From: Diplocarpon mali
Taxonomy: Eukaryota > Ascomycota > Leotiomycetes > Helotiales > Drepanopezizaceae
Direction of reading: 5' to 3'
Assembly: GCA_024741835.1 (NCBI GenBank)
Contig: JAENRP010000200.1
Span: forward strand, 14,564 to 77,609
Length of the DNA: 63,046 nt
Part shown: positions 12,771-23,082 of the stretch, piece by piece
How the letters are laid out: every line of letters begins with the position of its first letter
Numbering within the stretch: position 1 is the first letter of the stretch
Made by a program: the position numbers and the translations under genes
The notes under the pieces: generated by a model
The model's database searches: none
What the model saw: the letters and a program-made list of their open reading frames with translations, nothing else
Told to the model about the DNA's origin: nothing

Positions 12771-13870
12771 TTATTACCAACTCTGTATGATTAGTTTGGG
12801 GAAGGACTGCGGAGATGAAGTAAGCGCTTTGATGAATAATGAAATTATGAAATGGAGTTCCCTACAATACCATAAGACAATTGCAGTGCAGAGATCTGTC
12901 TCAACATCCTGGAAATACATGGTCCAGGCGGAATCTACCTTTTGGTAACGATACACCAAGTCGCCAAAATACTGAAAGAAAGCTGATATGCTTTGAGGTT
13001 TGCCATCATTCAATGTGTCTCGTCACTTGGAATTAATCCTCGTCGTATATTGTGGATCTGGATTCGAAGTCAAAACGAACAGAGATAAACACGCTCCTGA
13101 CTGCTCGGAAGCAATGCCCGTGTACTGCTTGACACTGCGTTGAGTATGAACAGAGTCTGGATCTGAAGATATTTGAGTGGCAGTGGTGTTAATGGATGGA
13201 GCAAGGCCGCAACTGATTGCTTGGCGCGCACGCGCTTGGCGTCAAATTTGACTTCGTCTCATCGTCGTATCCAACCCGCGCCATTCGTCTACATGCTCTC
13301 TGCCCGATGTTGCAGACAGACAGATCAATCTTCCTACGAAGATGACGATGTTGCAATACAAAATCAATACGCCGTGCCATACTGACAATCTCGGCGCTGC
13401 TCTGTTTGTCATATCTGTTCGTCATGGCGCAATCATCCTGGCTCTCTGGATCAAATTTTCGTTCTCAGCATCACTCTGTACGATTTCGTCATATTTGAAT
13501 CTATTACACGGGTCTCTGTTTTTGGTATTAGCCATGTCCATTTCTCTTCTAATCGGGATTCTCCTTTGGGGACAATTCTGTGTCTAAAGATGCACAGGTA
13601 CAACAATTGAGCAGTTTCAGTGCATCGCGGGCCTTTGGCGCAAGGCGGTACGAGCAAACCACTTCAGTCAGCCCATTGCATTGTGTCCGGAATTCTCGAG
13701 GTCTGCTGCGTTCATCTTATCTCTTTGTTCGGGATATCTGGCATTGTTGACCTGCTTTGAGTTGATCCCATCAAAGAGAACGATAGGCCTCGTCCTTTTC
13801 TGTTAGAACTGACAGTTCTTTTTAATATTTTTCCCATCTTTGTCTGAAGTATTGACTACTCTGTTTCTTG
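12771..13870. other. Intergenic between the two unknown-function genes
   Basis: About 1.1 kb holding the 3' flank of the upstream gene and the promoter of the coiled-coil gene. An 81-codon hydrophobic frame (13342-13587) has no family resemblance and is not called. Just before the coiled-coil gene the DNA becomes T-rich (13820-13850), as in many fungal core promoters. Confidence 0.5.
13805..13819. promoter_or_regulatory. 15-bp inverted repeat upstream of the coiled-coil gene
   Basis: AGAACT and AGTTCT flank a 3-bp spacer, followed by a T-run, about 50 nt before the ATG at 13871. It could be a dimer-type transcription factor site or a small hairpin. Only the symmetry is observed; no known fungal factor is assigned. 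Confidence 0.25.
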
Positions 13871-16351
13871 ATGGGTCAATCTGATATGGATTTCGCAGCA
13901 AATCCCAAAGGACCCGTCAAGGTCCTGCAGACAGATCCTATCGAAGACCTTGATACGCATCAGAACAAGTCTACTGAATCGGTGTCGTATAACGAAAACA
14001 GGATGGATGAAAAAGTTCGAATGATCAGTTACCAGGAGCAAGTACGGGCTTTGGAGACTCAAATGAAAGCAGTCAAAAAGATGATATTAGAAGGTAGTGG
14101 CGATGTCGGAGATTTTCATGACGAAAAGTTTGCCCCGCTTTCGAAGATATCTTTATCTATGCAAGTCTATGAACAATGCAATCTCGCCGAGGTCGCTTCG
14201 GAACGGGACGCTAATTTGACTCGGACACGCACGCTTGAAGGCCGCTCGAAAGAGCTTCTATCGTTCGTACAGAAAGGGAAAAGTGCCGAAGCTCAGGAAA
14301 TGGTTGATCAGATGAATATTTTGACGGGTGAACGTGATCGACCTTACGACGATATTCATGGGGGAGTTGGTTATCTTTCACAGATACAGAGCTTAAGCAT
14401 GCTCGTCGAATCGGAAGCAGCGGAGCCTGAAGTAATCATACGACTTAATGCGGCGTTGACAGACGCCCAAGCTGCGATGGCTGATCGAGACAGCTCATTA
14501 TATGACGTGGATGAATTGAACGATCGGGTGGACGCCATGGCTGACAGGCTTCAAGTGGTCAACGAACGAAACTTTCTACTGGCCCAAAAAACTATGTCAG
14601 AAGCAAAAATTGGCGCCTTTTCGGATAGAAATTTTGAGATTGTTGCGCCAGAAAATTATGGAGACGCGGCCATGAGAAGGGGTATAAGAAAGATCCGAGA
14701 TGTAGAGCGCCTTGGTGACAAGGAACTCACCCAGCCCCAGTCACGAACAAAATCTTCAATTGCTGACAAGTGCGAAGAGCACCTTTTCTGCGCCGGTTTA
14801 GAAGGCGACTCGGTTATCCGACAAAATGAAGAAGCTCGCAGGAACCTCACCACAAGAACAGCGGAGCGGAATGGTGCGCATCAACGCATCAAGATTCTCG
14901 AAGAACAGGCGACAGACCACCGCGAGCGAGAGATTTCACTGCGAAAAGAGCTTCATAAGGAAAAGGAAAAGCGGGTCGAGACTCGACCAAGGCAGCCGAA
15001 CCCGAAAATTACAGATTGCGATGCCGAGCGGAAGGAAATCGTACTTCTGAAGAAAGAACGGAACAGGGTCACCATTGAGGCGGCAAATCTTCAGTATGAG
15101 CGAGACGCAGCACGTGCTGAGGTCAAGTCCCTAAAAGATGAGAACGTCACGCTTCGTACAGCAGCAGAAGCAGCGAAGGAATTAGCCAAGGGGTTCCAGC
15201 GTTCTCTTGATGCTGCAAATAATGCTGCTTTAGCCGAGAGCGATAGAGCAGAGGAAGCTAGGAGAACTCAGAACAGACTCAGGGTCAAGAGAGAGACCGT
15301 GCGGATGGAAGCCAACAAGCTGCGAATAGAATCAGCCGCAGCACATCAAGTCTCCTCGGGGCTGTCAATGAATGGAATGTTTTCCGGAGAGGACTCGGTT
15401 CATACGAGAGAAGAGAAAGACGCGGCTGTGATCAATAACGCTGAGCTGCACGATGCCCTCATCGAGGCCAACAAAAAAGCTGAAACTCTCCAGAAGCGAT
15501 TGAATGACTGCTTGGGTAAATATGCAGAAGAGCCTACAGATAGCGAATCTCTTGGGAAAGTCAATAATATTGTTGCGGAGCGGGATGCAGCTCTCGCTCG
15601 AGGGAGATTGCTGGAACACTTACTGGAAGACCTGGAGGAAGACTACCGGAAGAATCTTGATCAATGGGAACAACAAACCAAGAGTGACGAAAGGGAGATC
15701 AATACTTCGAAAGTCCGTCTCAACGATTGTAGGGCGCGGGTCAACGACCTCAGTGCTAAGCTCAATAGCGCGACCAAGAGAATTGAAGTTACAGAATCCC
15801 AAGCACAAGGGGCGGAGGTTAGAGCAAGAGCTGCGAATCAGAGGGCGGACTCAGCAGAAGACAGATTTGCAGCCCTAGAGATACAATTCCTGCGGACGAA
15901 AAGCGACCTCGACGCAGTCAAGAATCTAACCTCCAAGCACGAAGGTGTCCGCAACCAGCTACGGGTCCAATGTGTTCTATTTGCTGCTTTGGCTACGGCT
16001 GCCCGTGCTGAGGCCATCCGCGTAGGAGGCAACACCATCAAATCAGCTCACAGTTCTTCTACTGACGCGCCTGCGACTCTTATATCGAGCAGTCAGGGAA
16101 GTGATGCGTCTCTCTACTCTGCTCATGGCAACCGTGATTCTGAATCGCCATTTCCTTGTCCGATGCAACAGTCCCTGAGGCAGGGGCCCCCGCCGCCCAT
16201 ACAAACCAGTCCTACCATGTCAACGATCAGGAGCCCTCGAGCAACCAGGAACAAAGATCCGGATTATAGGGGGAAAAGAAAACCGAAGCCTAGCTCCGAT
16301 AAAGATCGGACAGGTAAGAGACGACGGAAAGATGACAAGAAGTTCGATTGA
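13871..16351 (+). CDS. Large coiled-coil protein, function unknown
   Basis: A single 826-aa open frame without introns. The first ATG is at 13871; three bases upstream is only a TTG. From about residue 45 to 720 the protein is almost entirely charged, with heptad-like runs of Glu, Lys, Arg, Ala and Leu (for example ERNRVTIEAANLQYERDAAR and AEVRARAANQRADSAEDRF), typical of a long parallel coiled coil. The tail is Ser/Pro-rich and ends in a strongly basic segment (RKPKPSSDKDR, then GKRRRKDDKK) that could be a nuclear localisation signal. No motor, kinase, ATPase or membrane segment is visible. The similarity to SMC-, myosin- or Mlp-type proteins is compositional only. It converges with the heat-shock gene downstream. 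The ORF is certain to be unusually long; its role is not identified. Confidence 0.75.
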   Translation: MGQSDMDFAANPKGPVKVLQTDPIEDLDTHQNKSTESVSYNENRMDEKVRMISYQEQVRALETQMKAVKKMILEGSGDVGDFHDEKFAPLSKISLSMQVYEQCNLAEVASERDANLTRTRTLEGRSKELLSFVQKGKSAEAQEMVDQMNILTGERDRPYDDIHGGVGYLSQIQSLSMLVESEAAEPEVIIRLNAALTDAQAAMADRDSSLYDVDELNDRVDAMADRLQVVNERNFLLAQKTMSEAKIGAFSDRNFEIVAPENYGDAAMRRGIRKIRDVERLGDKELTQPQSRTKSSIADKCEEHLFCAGLEGDSVIRQNEEARRNLTTRTAERNGAHQRIKILEEQATDHREREISLRKELHKEKEKRVETRPRQPNPKITDCDAERKEIVLLKKERNRVTIEAANLQYERDAARAEVKSLKDENVTLRTAAEAAKELAKGFQRSLDAANNAALAESDRAEEARRTQNRLRVKRETVRMEANKLRIESAAAHQVSSGLSMNGMFSGEDSVHTREEKDAAVINNAELHDALIEANKKAETLQKRLNDCLGKYAEEPTDSESLGKVNNIVAERDAALARGRLLEHLLEDLEEDYRKNLDQWEQQTKSDEREINTSKVRLNDCRARVNDLSAKLNSATKRIEVTESQAQGAEVRARAANQRADSAEDRFAALEIQFLRTKSDLDAVKNLTSKHEGVRNQLRVQCVLFAALATAARAEAIRVGGNTIKSAHSSSTDAPATLISSSQGSDASLYSAHGNRDSESPFPCPMQQSLRQGPPPPIQTSPTMSTIRSPRATRNKDPDYRGKRKPKPSSDKDRTGKRRRKDDKKFD

Positions 16352-16809
16352 TTGTGTAAAAACGACTACTTGCTGTATACTATTTCTTGTCTTTTTTTTC
16401 CTCCCTTTCCCCACACCTTCCTTTTTTCTTTTTCTTTGCTTTGAGCTTGACATATCATTTGGTCTTAGTCTTGTTAATATTTGATTATGTACTTTTCAAT
16501 GTCTTGTTGTTTGTCCTTTTCAGTTGCTCCTTTACTCCGTCATAACGGCAAGATGGCTTATACAAGAGAGACATGGCCTTGACCCTAGGGTAGAGAATAT
16601 AATGGAAGGCATGTCGGTCGCCAGAGATGTGATGGTATATTGCTTCTATGGCAGACGCATCACCTCAAACATTACACGCACATTCAGTCTCGGAAGCTTC
16701 AAGTGATGAGCGTTGTCTTGTGGTGAGTCTATCCAGCCAGATCCTATCCCCAGCCCGAGCTCTAAGCAAGTGCGCTTCCTCCCTAGAGGCCCCGCATTCC
16801 AAATTTCGC
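16352..16809. other. Convergent intergenic region with polypyrimidine stretch
   Basis: The 3' ends of the coiled-coil gene (+) and the heat-shock gene (-) face each other here. A C/T-rich run with several T-tracts occupies about 16390-16442. No additional gene is seen. Confidence 0.5.
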
Positions 16810-17475
16810 CTACAGAACACTCACAGCGACCTTCTTGCTCTTCATGCTCTTGGGAATCACCACAGCCAAGACCCCGTCTCGTAAGCTAGCCGTCACATAA
16901 TCGTGCTCAATGCACTTTTCGAACGTGAAGCTGCGAGCGAACTCTCCAACCCGGCGCTCAGCGACCCAAAACTTGGCTCTCGGCACCTCCCCTGCTCTCG
17001 GCGCGTCCGATTCCTTGCCTTTCTCTGCGGTAGCCGGTGCAGCGGTTGACGAAGAGGCAGAAGTGGTAGTGGCGAGTGGGGCGTCGGCCTCGTCGTATTC
17101 GTCCTCTACGGTAGCAGTGTGCGGTCGCAGAGACGAGCTCTCGTCGTTCTGGGAAGATTCCTCGGATGGAGGCCCGGGAGCCGGTGCTGGACTGGAATTG
17201 TAGGATCGACGCTCAGTCTTCCCCTGGATGACCAGCGTCTGCGCATCCGAGAACTGGATGTTGAGGTCGTGCTGCCGCGCACCGGGGAGCTCGCCGTAGA
17301 GTTCGTAAGCCTCGCTCGTCTCTGCGATGTCAAAGCAGGGCTTGAACGTGCGAGAGGGCTGGACGCAGCGGACACACGCTTGATGTTGTTGTTCCTGTCG
17401 AGGCGGGTCGAGTTGGGAGAGGAGCTGGATGAGAGGGGCCTCTGTGGGCAGGTATGCTTGAGGGAAGAAAGGCAT
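16810..17475 (-). CDS. Small heat-shock protein, Hsp30/Hsp20 alpha-crystallin family
   Basis: A single 221-aa frame. Small heat-shock proteins are ATP-independent holdases that bind unfolding clients in the cytosol. The alpha-crystallin domain is split: the first half (residues 44-90) contains CFDIAETSEAYELYGELPG and LVIQGKTER. An acidic, Ser/Ala/Pro-rich insert (about 91-165) follows. The second half (168-210) contains RSFTFEKCIEHDYVTASLRD and then GVLAVVIPK, the A-x(3)-D/N-G-V-L signature of the fold. The C-terminus (VAVSVL) supplies a hydrophobic I/V-x-I/V-type anchor. A long insert within the domain is characteristic of fungal Hsp30 proteins. The upstream region carries a TATA box and a phased heat-shock element, agreeing with heat induction by Hsf1. 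Confidence 0.92.
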   Translation of the reverse strand: MPFFPQAYLPTEAPLIQLLSQLDPPRQEQQHQACVRCVQPSRTFKPCFDIAETSEAYELYGELPGARQHDLNIQFSDAQTLVIQGKTERRSYNSSPAPAPGPPSEESSQNDESSSLRPHTATVEDEYDEADAPLATTTSASSSTAAPATAEKGKESDAPRAGEVPRAKFWVAERRVGEFARSFTFEKCIEHDYVTASLRDGVLAVVIPKSMKSKKVAVSVL

Positions 17476-17621
17476 CTTGATTTATAGTCTTTGCTTGAGA
17501 GCTTCCGGGGACCCGTGGAGTTGTGTTTGGGGATTTGAGGTAGAGCTGGGCAAGTGTGGCGATATGTGTATTTGTGTTTCTGAATGATGAAAGGTAGGCC
17601 CCAAGTTGTCTTCGGCTGCTG

Positions 17622-17629
17622 TTATATAC
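17622..17629 (-). promoter_or_regulatory. TATA box of the hsp30-like gene
   Basis: On the minus strand this reads TGTATATAAC, about 146 nt upstream of the start codon at 17475 and about 85 nt downstream of the heat-shock element. Strong TATA boxes are typical of stress-inducible fungal genes. Confidence 0.6.
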
Positions 17630-17711
17630 ACGTCCCTCACCTCTAGGCAGAGCGAAGACGCAATCGATTATGATGAAAAACCGCCTCACTTGCGCCTTCG
17701 AGATCCAGCGG

Positions 17712-17754
17712 GAAGGGAGTGGAAGAAGAGGGAAGCACACGTGATCGAGACGAA
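17712..17754 (-). promoter_or_regulatory. Putative step-type heat-shock element
   Basis: GAA trinucleotides begin at 17712, 17722, 17732 and 17752, all in exact 10-bp phase; only the 17742 position is missing. On the gene's strand these are TTC units. Three nTTCn units separated by 5 bp define the step-type element bound by trimeric Hsf1 in yeast. It lies about 240-280 nt upstream of the hsp30-like ATG. A CACGTG hexamer (17738-17743) is embedded between the units. Spacing is seen; binding is inferred. Confidence 0.55.
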
Positions 17755-18749
17755 GTGACTTACAAATCAGCCCTCAGCCCTCGATTGCTCATCTTCTACG
17801 CCTCTCTTCTCTCGAGGAGAGCATTCTGGAAGCAAGCAAGAGACAGCTATGAAAGCAAGAGAATCATTTTCAGACCTGTCAAGCGTTCTCAAGTGCCGCT
17901 CTCTACTTATCGTATATGAACCTTGGTCTACAGATGATCACGTGTCAGTCTGTTCGCCACCGGCCGTCACTTGACAAGAACAGCCCTGCCCTGAGCTGGG
18001 ATGACTAGATGGAGAGAAGCCGGTAATCTAGCAATCGGCTGTTCTCCTGCGAATGAGATATAACGCGGCTCGTGCCCTGTAGGCTCAGCTGCAGCGAAGC
18101 CACTGCGCCAGAGCTCTCCATTGGGATGAATGAGATACAGCGGGTACATAGAATTTGCCTCCAACACCAAGAGCACTGGGTTCCGAATGAGACGACTCTG
18201 CTATACCCTACCTCCAGAACTGGGTATGGGGGTGTAGGTAGACTCAGGTATACCCCGGTGAGCGCCCTACTTATTTATACAAACCTGAGAGACCAGGTCG
18301 TCGGCAGGCAGGCGTTAAAGATATCCGTACATCTCTCGTGTGATGTTGTTGTTCAGCTAAAGATATTGTCATAACGCAAAAAGGAAGCCGATTCAAGTTC
18401 GCTGAGAGTATGTGATACTGTAAGGGGGAATTCGTACATCGTACGCGCAAACAGCGATATTTCATCTTTATCCTTTCTTCTTTTTCCTGCCGCGCTGTCT
18501 CTGGGTGTATATAGCCAAGCTGGAACGTTTTCTGGAATGATCGCAAGGAAGAATGACTGCAGAGAACAAGAGGTACCAGCAGCTCGGGAGAACGACTGCA
18601 CGGAATGAGAACCTTTACGACCAAAATGCACTGTCCCTTGTCATTCCCAGGTCGGGGGAGGGTCATGCTACATGGAAGCACTTTGCCCAGGGCTAAAATG
18701 ATCACTCATTGTAGACACCAAAAAACCCACAGAGTACTGCACCCCAGAA

Positions 18750-18773
18750 GCCGAGCCGAGCCGAGCCGAGCCG
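18750..18773 (+). repeat. GCCGA pentanucleotide tandem repeat
   Basis: Four perfect GCCGA units followed by a partial unit in intergenic DNA. Likely length-variable; no function is visible. Confidence 0.85.
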
Positions 18774-19089
18774 GTGCGATACAGCAACTGACGACACATA
18801 AGCCCTAAGCATAACTACACCATTAGCACTGTCTCCCTGTTTCAGATCAGAACCAAAGAATCAGACCCAGATCCGAATCCAAGTCCAAATATCAAACCTC
18901 GAATCTTTACTCCCTTTGACGTGTCTGCTATGTAGCACTACTGCGACAGCAAGGAATGAATGATAACTGCGCCAGGCAAGAGGCTCCCCACAGCTACAAG
19001 CTGTTTTATCCGTAGCTCATGGATTGTAGAATGCGATTGAGTTTTTGTATATGTACAGTAGCTATCTTTTAGACTTTGTTGGCTTTGAA

Positions 19090-19123
19090 TAGAGAGTAGA
19101 GAGAGGAGTAGAGAGAGGACGAG
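19090..19123 (+). repeat. Purine-rich short tandem repeat
   Basis: Two adjacent copies of an AGTAGAGAGAGG-like unit inside a GA-rich stretch downstream of the phosphate transporter gene. Only repetition and composition are seen. Confidence 0.7.
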
Positions 19124-19366
19124 GAAGAGGCAGTAATACTACTCAATTTTTGTGGATGCTTGAGGTGGATGTTGTTGTTTCTTCTATATAAAACGTTTCG
19201 GTCGGCGATACACGTGCTGCCGATGGTTATTCTACAGCTAGTGGTATTATGACACTTATCTGCTGGTATATCGAACACACCGTTAGTTTACAGCACCTGG
19301 CATTTGATACTTGTGAAATTATCCTATTCCTATGTTATATTGTCCCTCACCCGCCCACCAGCTGAA

Positions 19367-21291
19367 TCAGACAGCCTCCCCAGCCCTGGCTTTCTCCGGC
19401 TGGCCCGTCTCGTCCGGACCACGCCCATCGAGGTCTCGCCGGCCCCCCGCCACCCCCGACGGAGCCGCCGCACCATGATCGTAGTACGGCGGCGCGAGCA
19501 CCTCCCCCGCGAGCTCCTCGAGCGTCTTGCGCTTCGTCTCGGGGATCAGGAAAGAGGTCACGAGACCGGCAAGCATGAACAGCGCGAATATCTGCATGAT
19601 GTGGTTCAGCCAGGGGCTGGCGGCGCGGCCCTTGGCACCGGGCGCGGCGCCGCGGGTCCGCAGCGGGCCGAATACGACCTGGGCGAGGATGGCGCCGAGC
19701 TTTCCCGCCGCGGCGGAGAAGCCGTGCGAGGTGGAGCGGTAGCGCGTCGGGAAGCACTCGCCCGGCACGACAAAGGTGGTGCTGTTCGGGCCGAAGTTGA
19801 AGAAGAACTGCGCGAGCACATACAGCGCGAGCAGCGCGCGGCCCGACAGGTGGCTGTAGCCGAAGCCGATGCCGGCAAACAGGGCGGTGAGGATGGCAAA
19901 CCCGCCGATCTGGATCGGTTTCCGGCCGAGCGTGTCGATGGTGGCTACCGACACCCAGTAGCCCGGGATCGCGCCGGCGCACACCAGGATCAGGTTCCCG
20001 ATGGCGTTGCGGCGGAAGATCTCGTACATGGAGTCCCCGCCGGTCCAGCCGATGGCCGCGAGGATGATCGAGTTGTTCAGGCCGAGACCGTAGAAGGCGA
20101 CGTCGAGGAAGAACCACGAGCCGGCCGTGCCCAGCAGCACCTTGCCGTGCTGCCACTGCCCGTAGTGCTGCAAAAAGTCCGCGAAGGATGCCGGGGGAAT
20201 CTGGAGTGTTTGTGTCACGTGATTCACCGGAGTCACCGGAGTCACGCGTCGGATCTCGTCGGGATGACCTTGGGCCTTGCCTTGCATGTAGGCGCTGACA
20301 TCGGCGCCAGCCTTCTCCGCGTCACGCGCCACGTCAAAGGTGTAGCGGGGCGTCTCGGGAATGGTCAGACGGTAGTAGAGAGCGATGCAGCCCGGGACCG
20401 CGCCGAACCCGCTAAGCGAGAGTCAACAAGGATCGACCAAACACCACACTCCGCGCGGGGGGCCGGAAGCCTACACGATAATACGCCACATCTTGTCGAC
20501 GGCGAGCTGGCAGACCCCGTGGCACGTGGACGCACCGGCCGCGCTCTCGAGGGACCCCCGGAAGCCGGTCGTGACGATCAGGGCCATGATGGCAGCAGTG
20601 AACTGGCCGATGCCTTGCATCGCAAAGACGGCGTTCATCATGGCCCCTCGCCATTTGGTCGTGGCAAATTCCGAGGTGATGATTGAGGACAGTGGGTAGT
20701 CGCCCCCGATCCCGATCCCCTGCACACGTTAGTATCGGCGCTCACAGCGGAGCCCAGTAGGCTTGCCATCAGAACACGCCAGAAGATGATGATACCCGTG
20801 ACGGATATGGCGCGCGAGGGAGAGGACAGCGCCTGGGCCAGCGTAGCGAAGATGATGATGATCAGCTCGAGTCCGTACATGCGCTTCCGTCCCACCACGT
20901 CGGCCAGGTATCCGAAGCCGAGCTGGCCCAGAACGGTCCCCCCGGAAGTGGCCACTTTGATGGCTGTATCCGAGCTGGGCGGGATGGTTCCGTGGGACTT
21001 GCTGTCGTTGAAGAACACGACGCCCAGCATGCTGGTGACCAGGTTGATGGCGAAGATCTGGCCTAGGTGTCAGCGAGAGTTGCAGATTTGGAGGACAGGC
21101 AGGCATGCATCATAGGAATCCGTGAAGAAACCGATCCCGGCGACAACACACGCTCGCACATGATACCAGCCGAACGGTGCCTTGTCAATCTCAGCGAGAG
21201 CAAGGCGTCTCCTCTCGTTGGGATCCCGGATGTGCGCAAAGTCATTGTTGAAGTTGTGGAAGGCGTTGTTGCCTCCAGAGGTCTTGTTCAT
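19367..21291 (-). CDS. PHO84-like: Inorganic phosphate:H+ symporter, PHO84 family (MFS)
   Basis: Four exons (21291-21109, 21057-20767, 20719-20475, 20411-19367) encode 587 aa, the usual length for this family of plasma-membrane high-affinity phosphate importers. Exon 1 ends in the TM1 motif GFFTDSYD and exon 2 resumes with IFAINL. The MFS loop motif ADVVGRKRMYG is at about 112-123. GGDYPLSSIITSEFATTKWR (163-182) follows, with the family's phosphate-site Asp-Tyr at 165-166 and Gln at 193. The second half has WFFLDVAFYGLGLNN (Trp, Asp and Tyr of the binding site) and FFFNFGPNSTTF. The last intron (20474-20412) is GT-AG. The other two (21108-21058 and 20766-20720) start with GC; the second has a perfect TACTAAC. 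The protein joins family-conserved sequence without gaps at every junction. A GT donor for the first intron would insert four residues into TM1. Regulation by phosphate starvation is known for the family. Confidence 0.93.
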
Positions 21292-22449
21292 GGCCGCCAG
21301 GTTTGGGGAAGCTATCGCGGAGCCGATGTCGGCCCTCGATACGATTGAAAACAGGACTTGCGACGATGCGCTTCGGCGAGTGCGTTCGAGGTCGAGGGCG
21401 CGGCTGGAGAGGAAAACATTCAGACTGGACGAGGACCGGTATTTGTACGAGGGGGCCGCGCCCCTCCATCCGTGCAACCTCGGGGCGGGCTGGAGTGAGC
21501 ATCCCGTATCAGAAGCGTCGTGCACCTTCGGCGGGCGAGAAACATTAGCTGGGGCTGGGGACCAGCAGTTGCCATCCGTTCAACGGTCTGCTCGCGCCAG
21601 GAAATCAGGTTGTCGTAGCAGCTCGAGGCTTGCGAATGGCTGCATTGTTATTATGGTCTTGTTGCTTGACCTGACCCAAGAGGTGGTCTCCAGGCCTGTC
21701 GCTTGGTTCTGCCTGTCCCATTGGGGGCTCAGCGGGGAACCATCAGCACGGCGGACCACGATACCGAATAAGTTTCCGTGCTGCGCTACCGTCTCCGTGC
21801 TGCACGACCATCATGATTCTCCAGCGAGGGCCAATGGAAAGTCCGAAGATGAGCACGCTGCAAGGCATCACAGAGAGAGCATAAGCACACCTCGGCGTAC
21901 ACACTCCTGATACCGCCGGTGGCGCAATTAGACCCTGGCCGATACCTTCTCATCCGGCTACTACACCGTAGGGGAGGGTATTTGTACAGAAGAATAACAA
22001 GACATCGCCCGCAGGCAACGTACCGTACGCGGGACGCATCTTCTCTCGCTGGGGACGAACGGCCGCGCTGTAGCCTGTGGTATCTCTCCCACGATCCTGC
22101 TGCGAGCATGAGCTCTGATCCATACTCTGACCTCGACGACGTGTCGAAAGAGGCCAAGTCACGAGTCCTTTGGTCTTCGACATTCTCAACCCGGACGCCT
22201 GGTCGGGACGGGTATTCATCCCTCGACAGCGGGTCATGGACATCTCTTGGAAAGGCTTGATGGGGCACCAAGCAATCGGCCCCCAGCCGGTGCATTGCTG
22301 TCCTGTGTGTAGTGCCTCCATATTGATGTCTGGGAGTCGATGCAGCCCGTCATCCAAGCGATCCTTGAAAGAAGAGAATTTGGCATACGGAGAGTACAGC
22401 AAGCAATTAGGTCAAGTAGAGAAAAGTACGTAATCCCTGAATCTCAGAG
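21292..22449 (-). other. 5' flank/promoter side of the phosphate transporter
   Basis: This is the region upstream of the transporter start. Open frames here on the plus strand overlap its first exon in antisense and lack motifs. No clear TATA box was found. A leader intron is possible but not demonstrable. Confidence 0.4.
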
Positions 22450-23082
22450 ATGTCGTTGCAAGCAGCCAATCACAAGCATGGCATCGTCAACGTGGGCTCG
22501 CCACTCGTCCGAGACGTAGCGGACGGTCTGGTCTGTCCTGTAGCGTGGGGGCGGTCTGTCGCGGGCTTGGTCAGCGGGGGTTCTCCTAACTACTTTTTTT
22601 ATTTCCTTCTGACATACTATCGTAGTTCTAAAATATATAGCACGAGTGAGAAACGCGTTGAATTCTGTATGTGGTTGTATTTTGTAATGAGGGAGGAAAC
22701 TAGTCTGAGAATCTCTGTACGAAGCATTCTTCAGTCCTTATTCCTGCCTGATTCCTTAGATAAAGTTCTTGTTACAAACATGCACAGGGTCACGTTTAAA
22801 GCACATGCTAGCGGTGTGAGACGGGAGGTGAGACGGAAGGGATGGCGCCTTGCCTTACTAAGGATAAGGGCGGTGAGTAAAGCGGTGAAAAAGAGCAGTC
22901 ATGTCACGTGTGCGCTGCTATTAGACGGACATTCTTCAATCCATCACTCTGCCCCCTCCAGAGCATACTCGTTTCCGATCTTTTCTTCTACCTACGAAGC
23001 GTATCCCTTGGGCCAATACAATACGCCAACTCTTTTTGTACACCTGAGGGCGAGCCGTAAAAAGACTCCTTCTTTACCTTAG
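22450..23082 (+). other. Unassigned 210-codon open frame at the edge of the AT-rich block
   Basis: A frame starting at ATG 22450 and ending near 23082. It has no recognised domain, and hydrophobic runs alternate with basic stretches. It overlaps the putative E-boxes and borders the RIP-degraded zone. It could be a truncated lineage-specific gene or chance; I favour chance. Confidence 0.15.
22489..22910. promoter_or_regulatory. Three Pho4/NUC-1-type E-boxes (tentative)
   Basis: AACGTG at 22489-22494 (CACGTT on the other strand), CACGTT at 22791-22796 and CACGTG at 22905-22910. Pho4 in yeast and NUC-1 in Neurospora bind CACGTG/CACGTT upstream of phosphate-starvation genes. These lie 1.2-1.6 kb from the transporter start, which is far for a fungal promoter, and hexamers occur by chance, so the link is weak. 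Confidence 0.25.

Larger units (their letters stand above)
17761..19366. other. Intergenic between the hsp30-like and phosphate transporter genes
   Basis: About 1.6 kb that includes the upstream side of the hsp30-like gene and the 3' flank of the transporter. Open frames (the longest 144 codons at 18271-18705, -) have no recognisable motif. Two short tandem repeats are listed separately. A CACGTG also occurs at 17939-17944. Confidence 0.45.

Noticed and set aside
13342..13587. Possible small membrane protein of 81 aa
   Set aside because: It is hydrophobic only by T-richness, has no homologous look and lies in the promoter region of the coiled-coil gene.
19304..20686. 460-codon plus-strand frame over the phosphate transporter
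   Set aside because: It is an antisense shadow of exon 4 and part of exon 3, Arg/Gly/Glu-rich with no motif, while the minus strand gives a complete PHO84-family protein.
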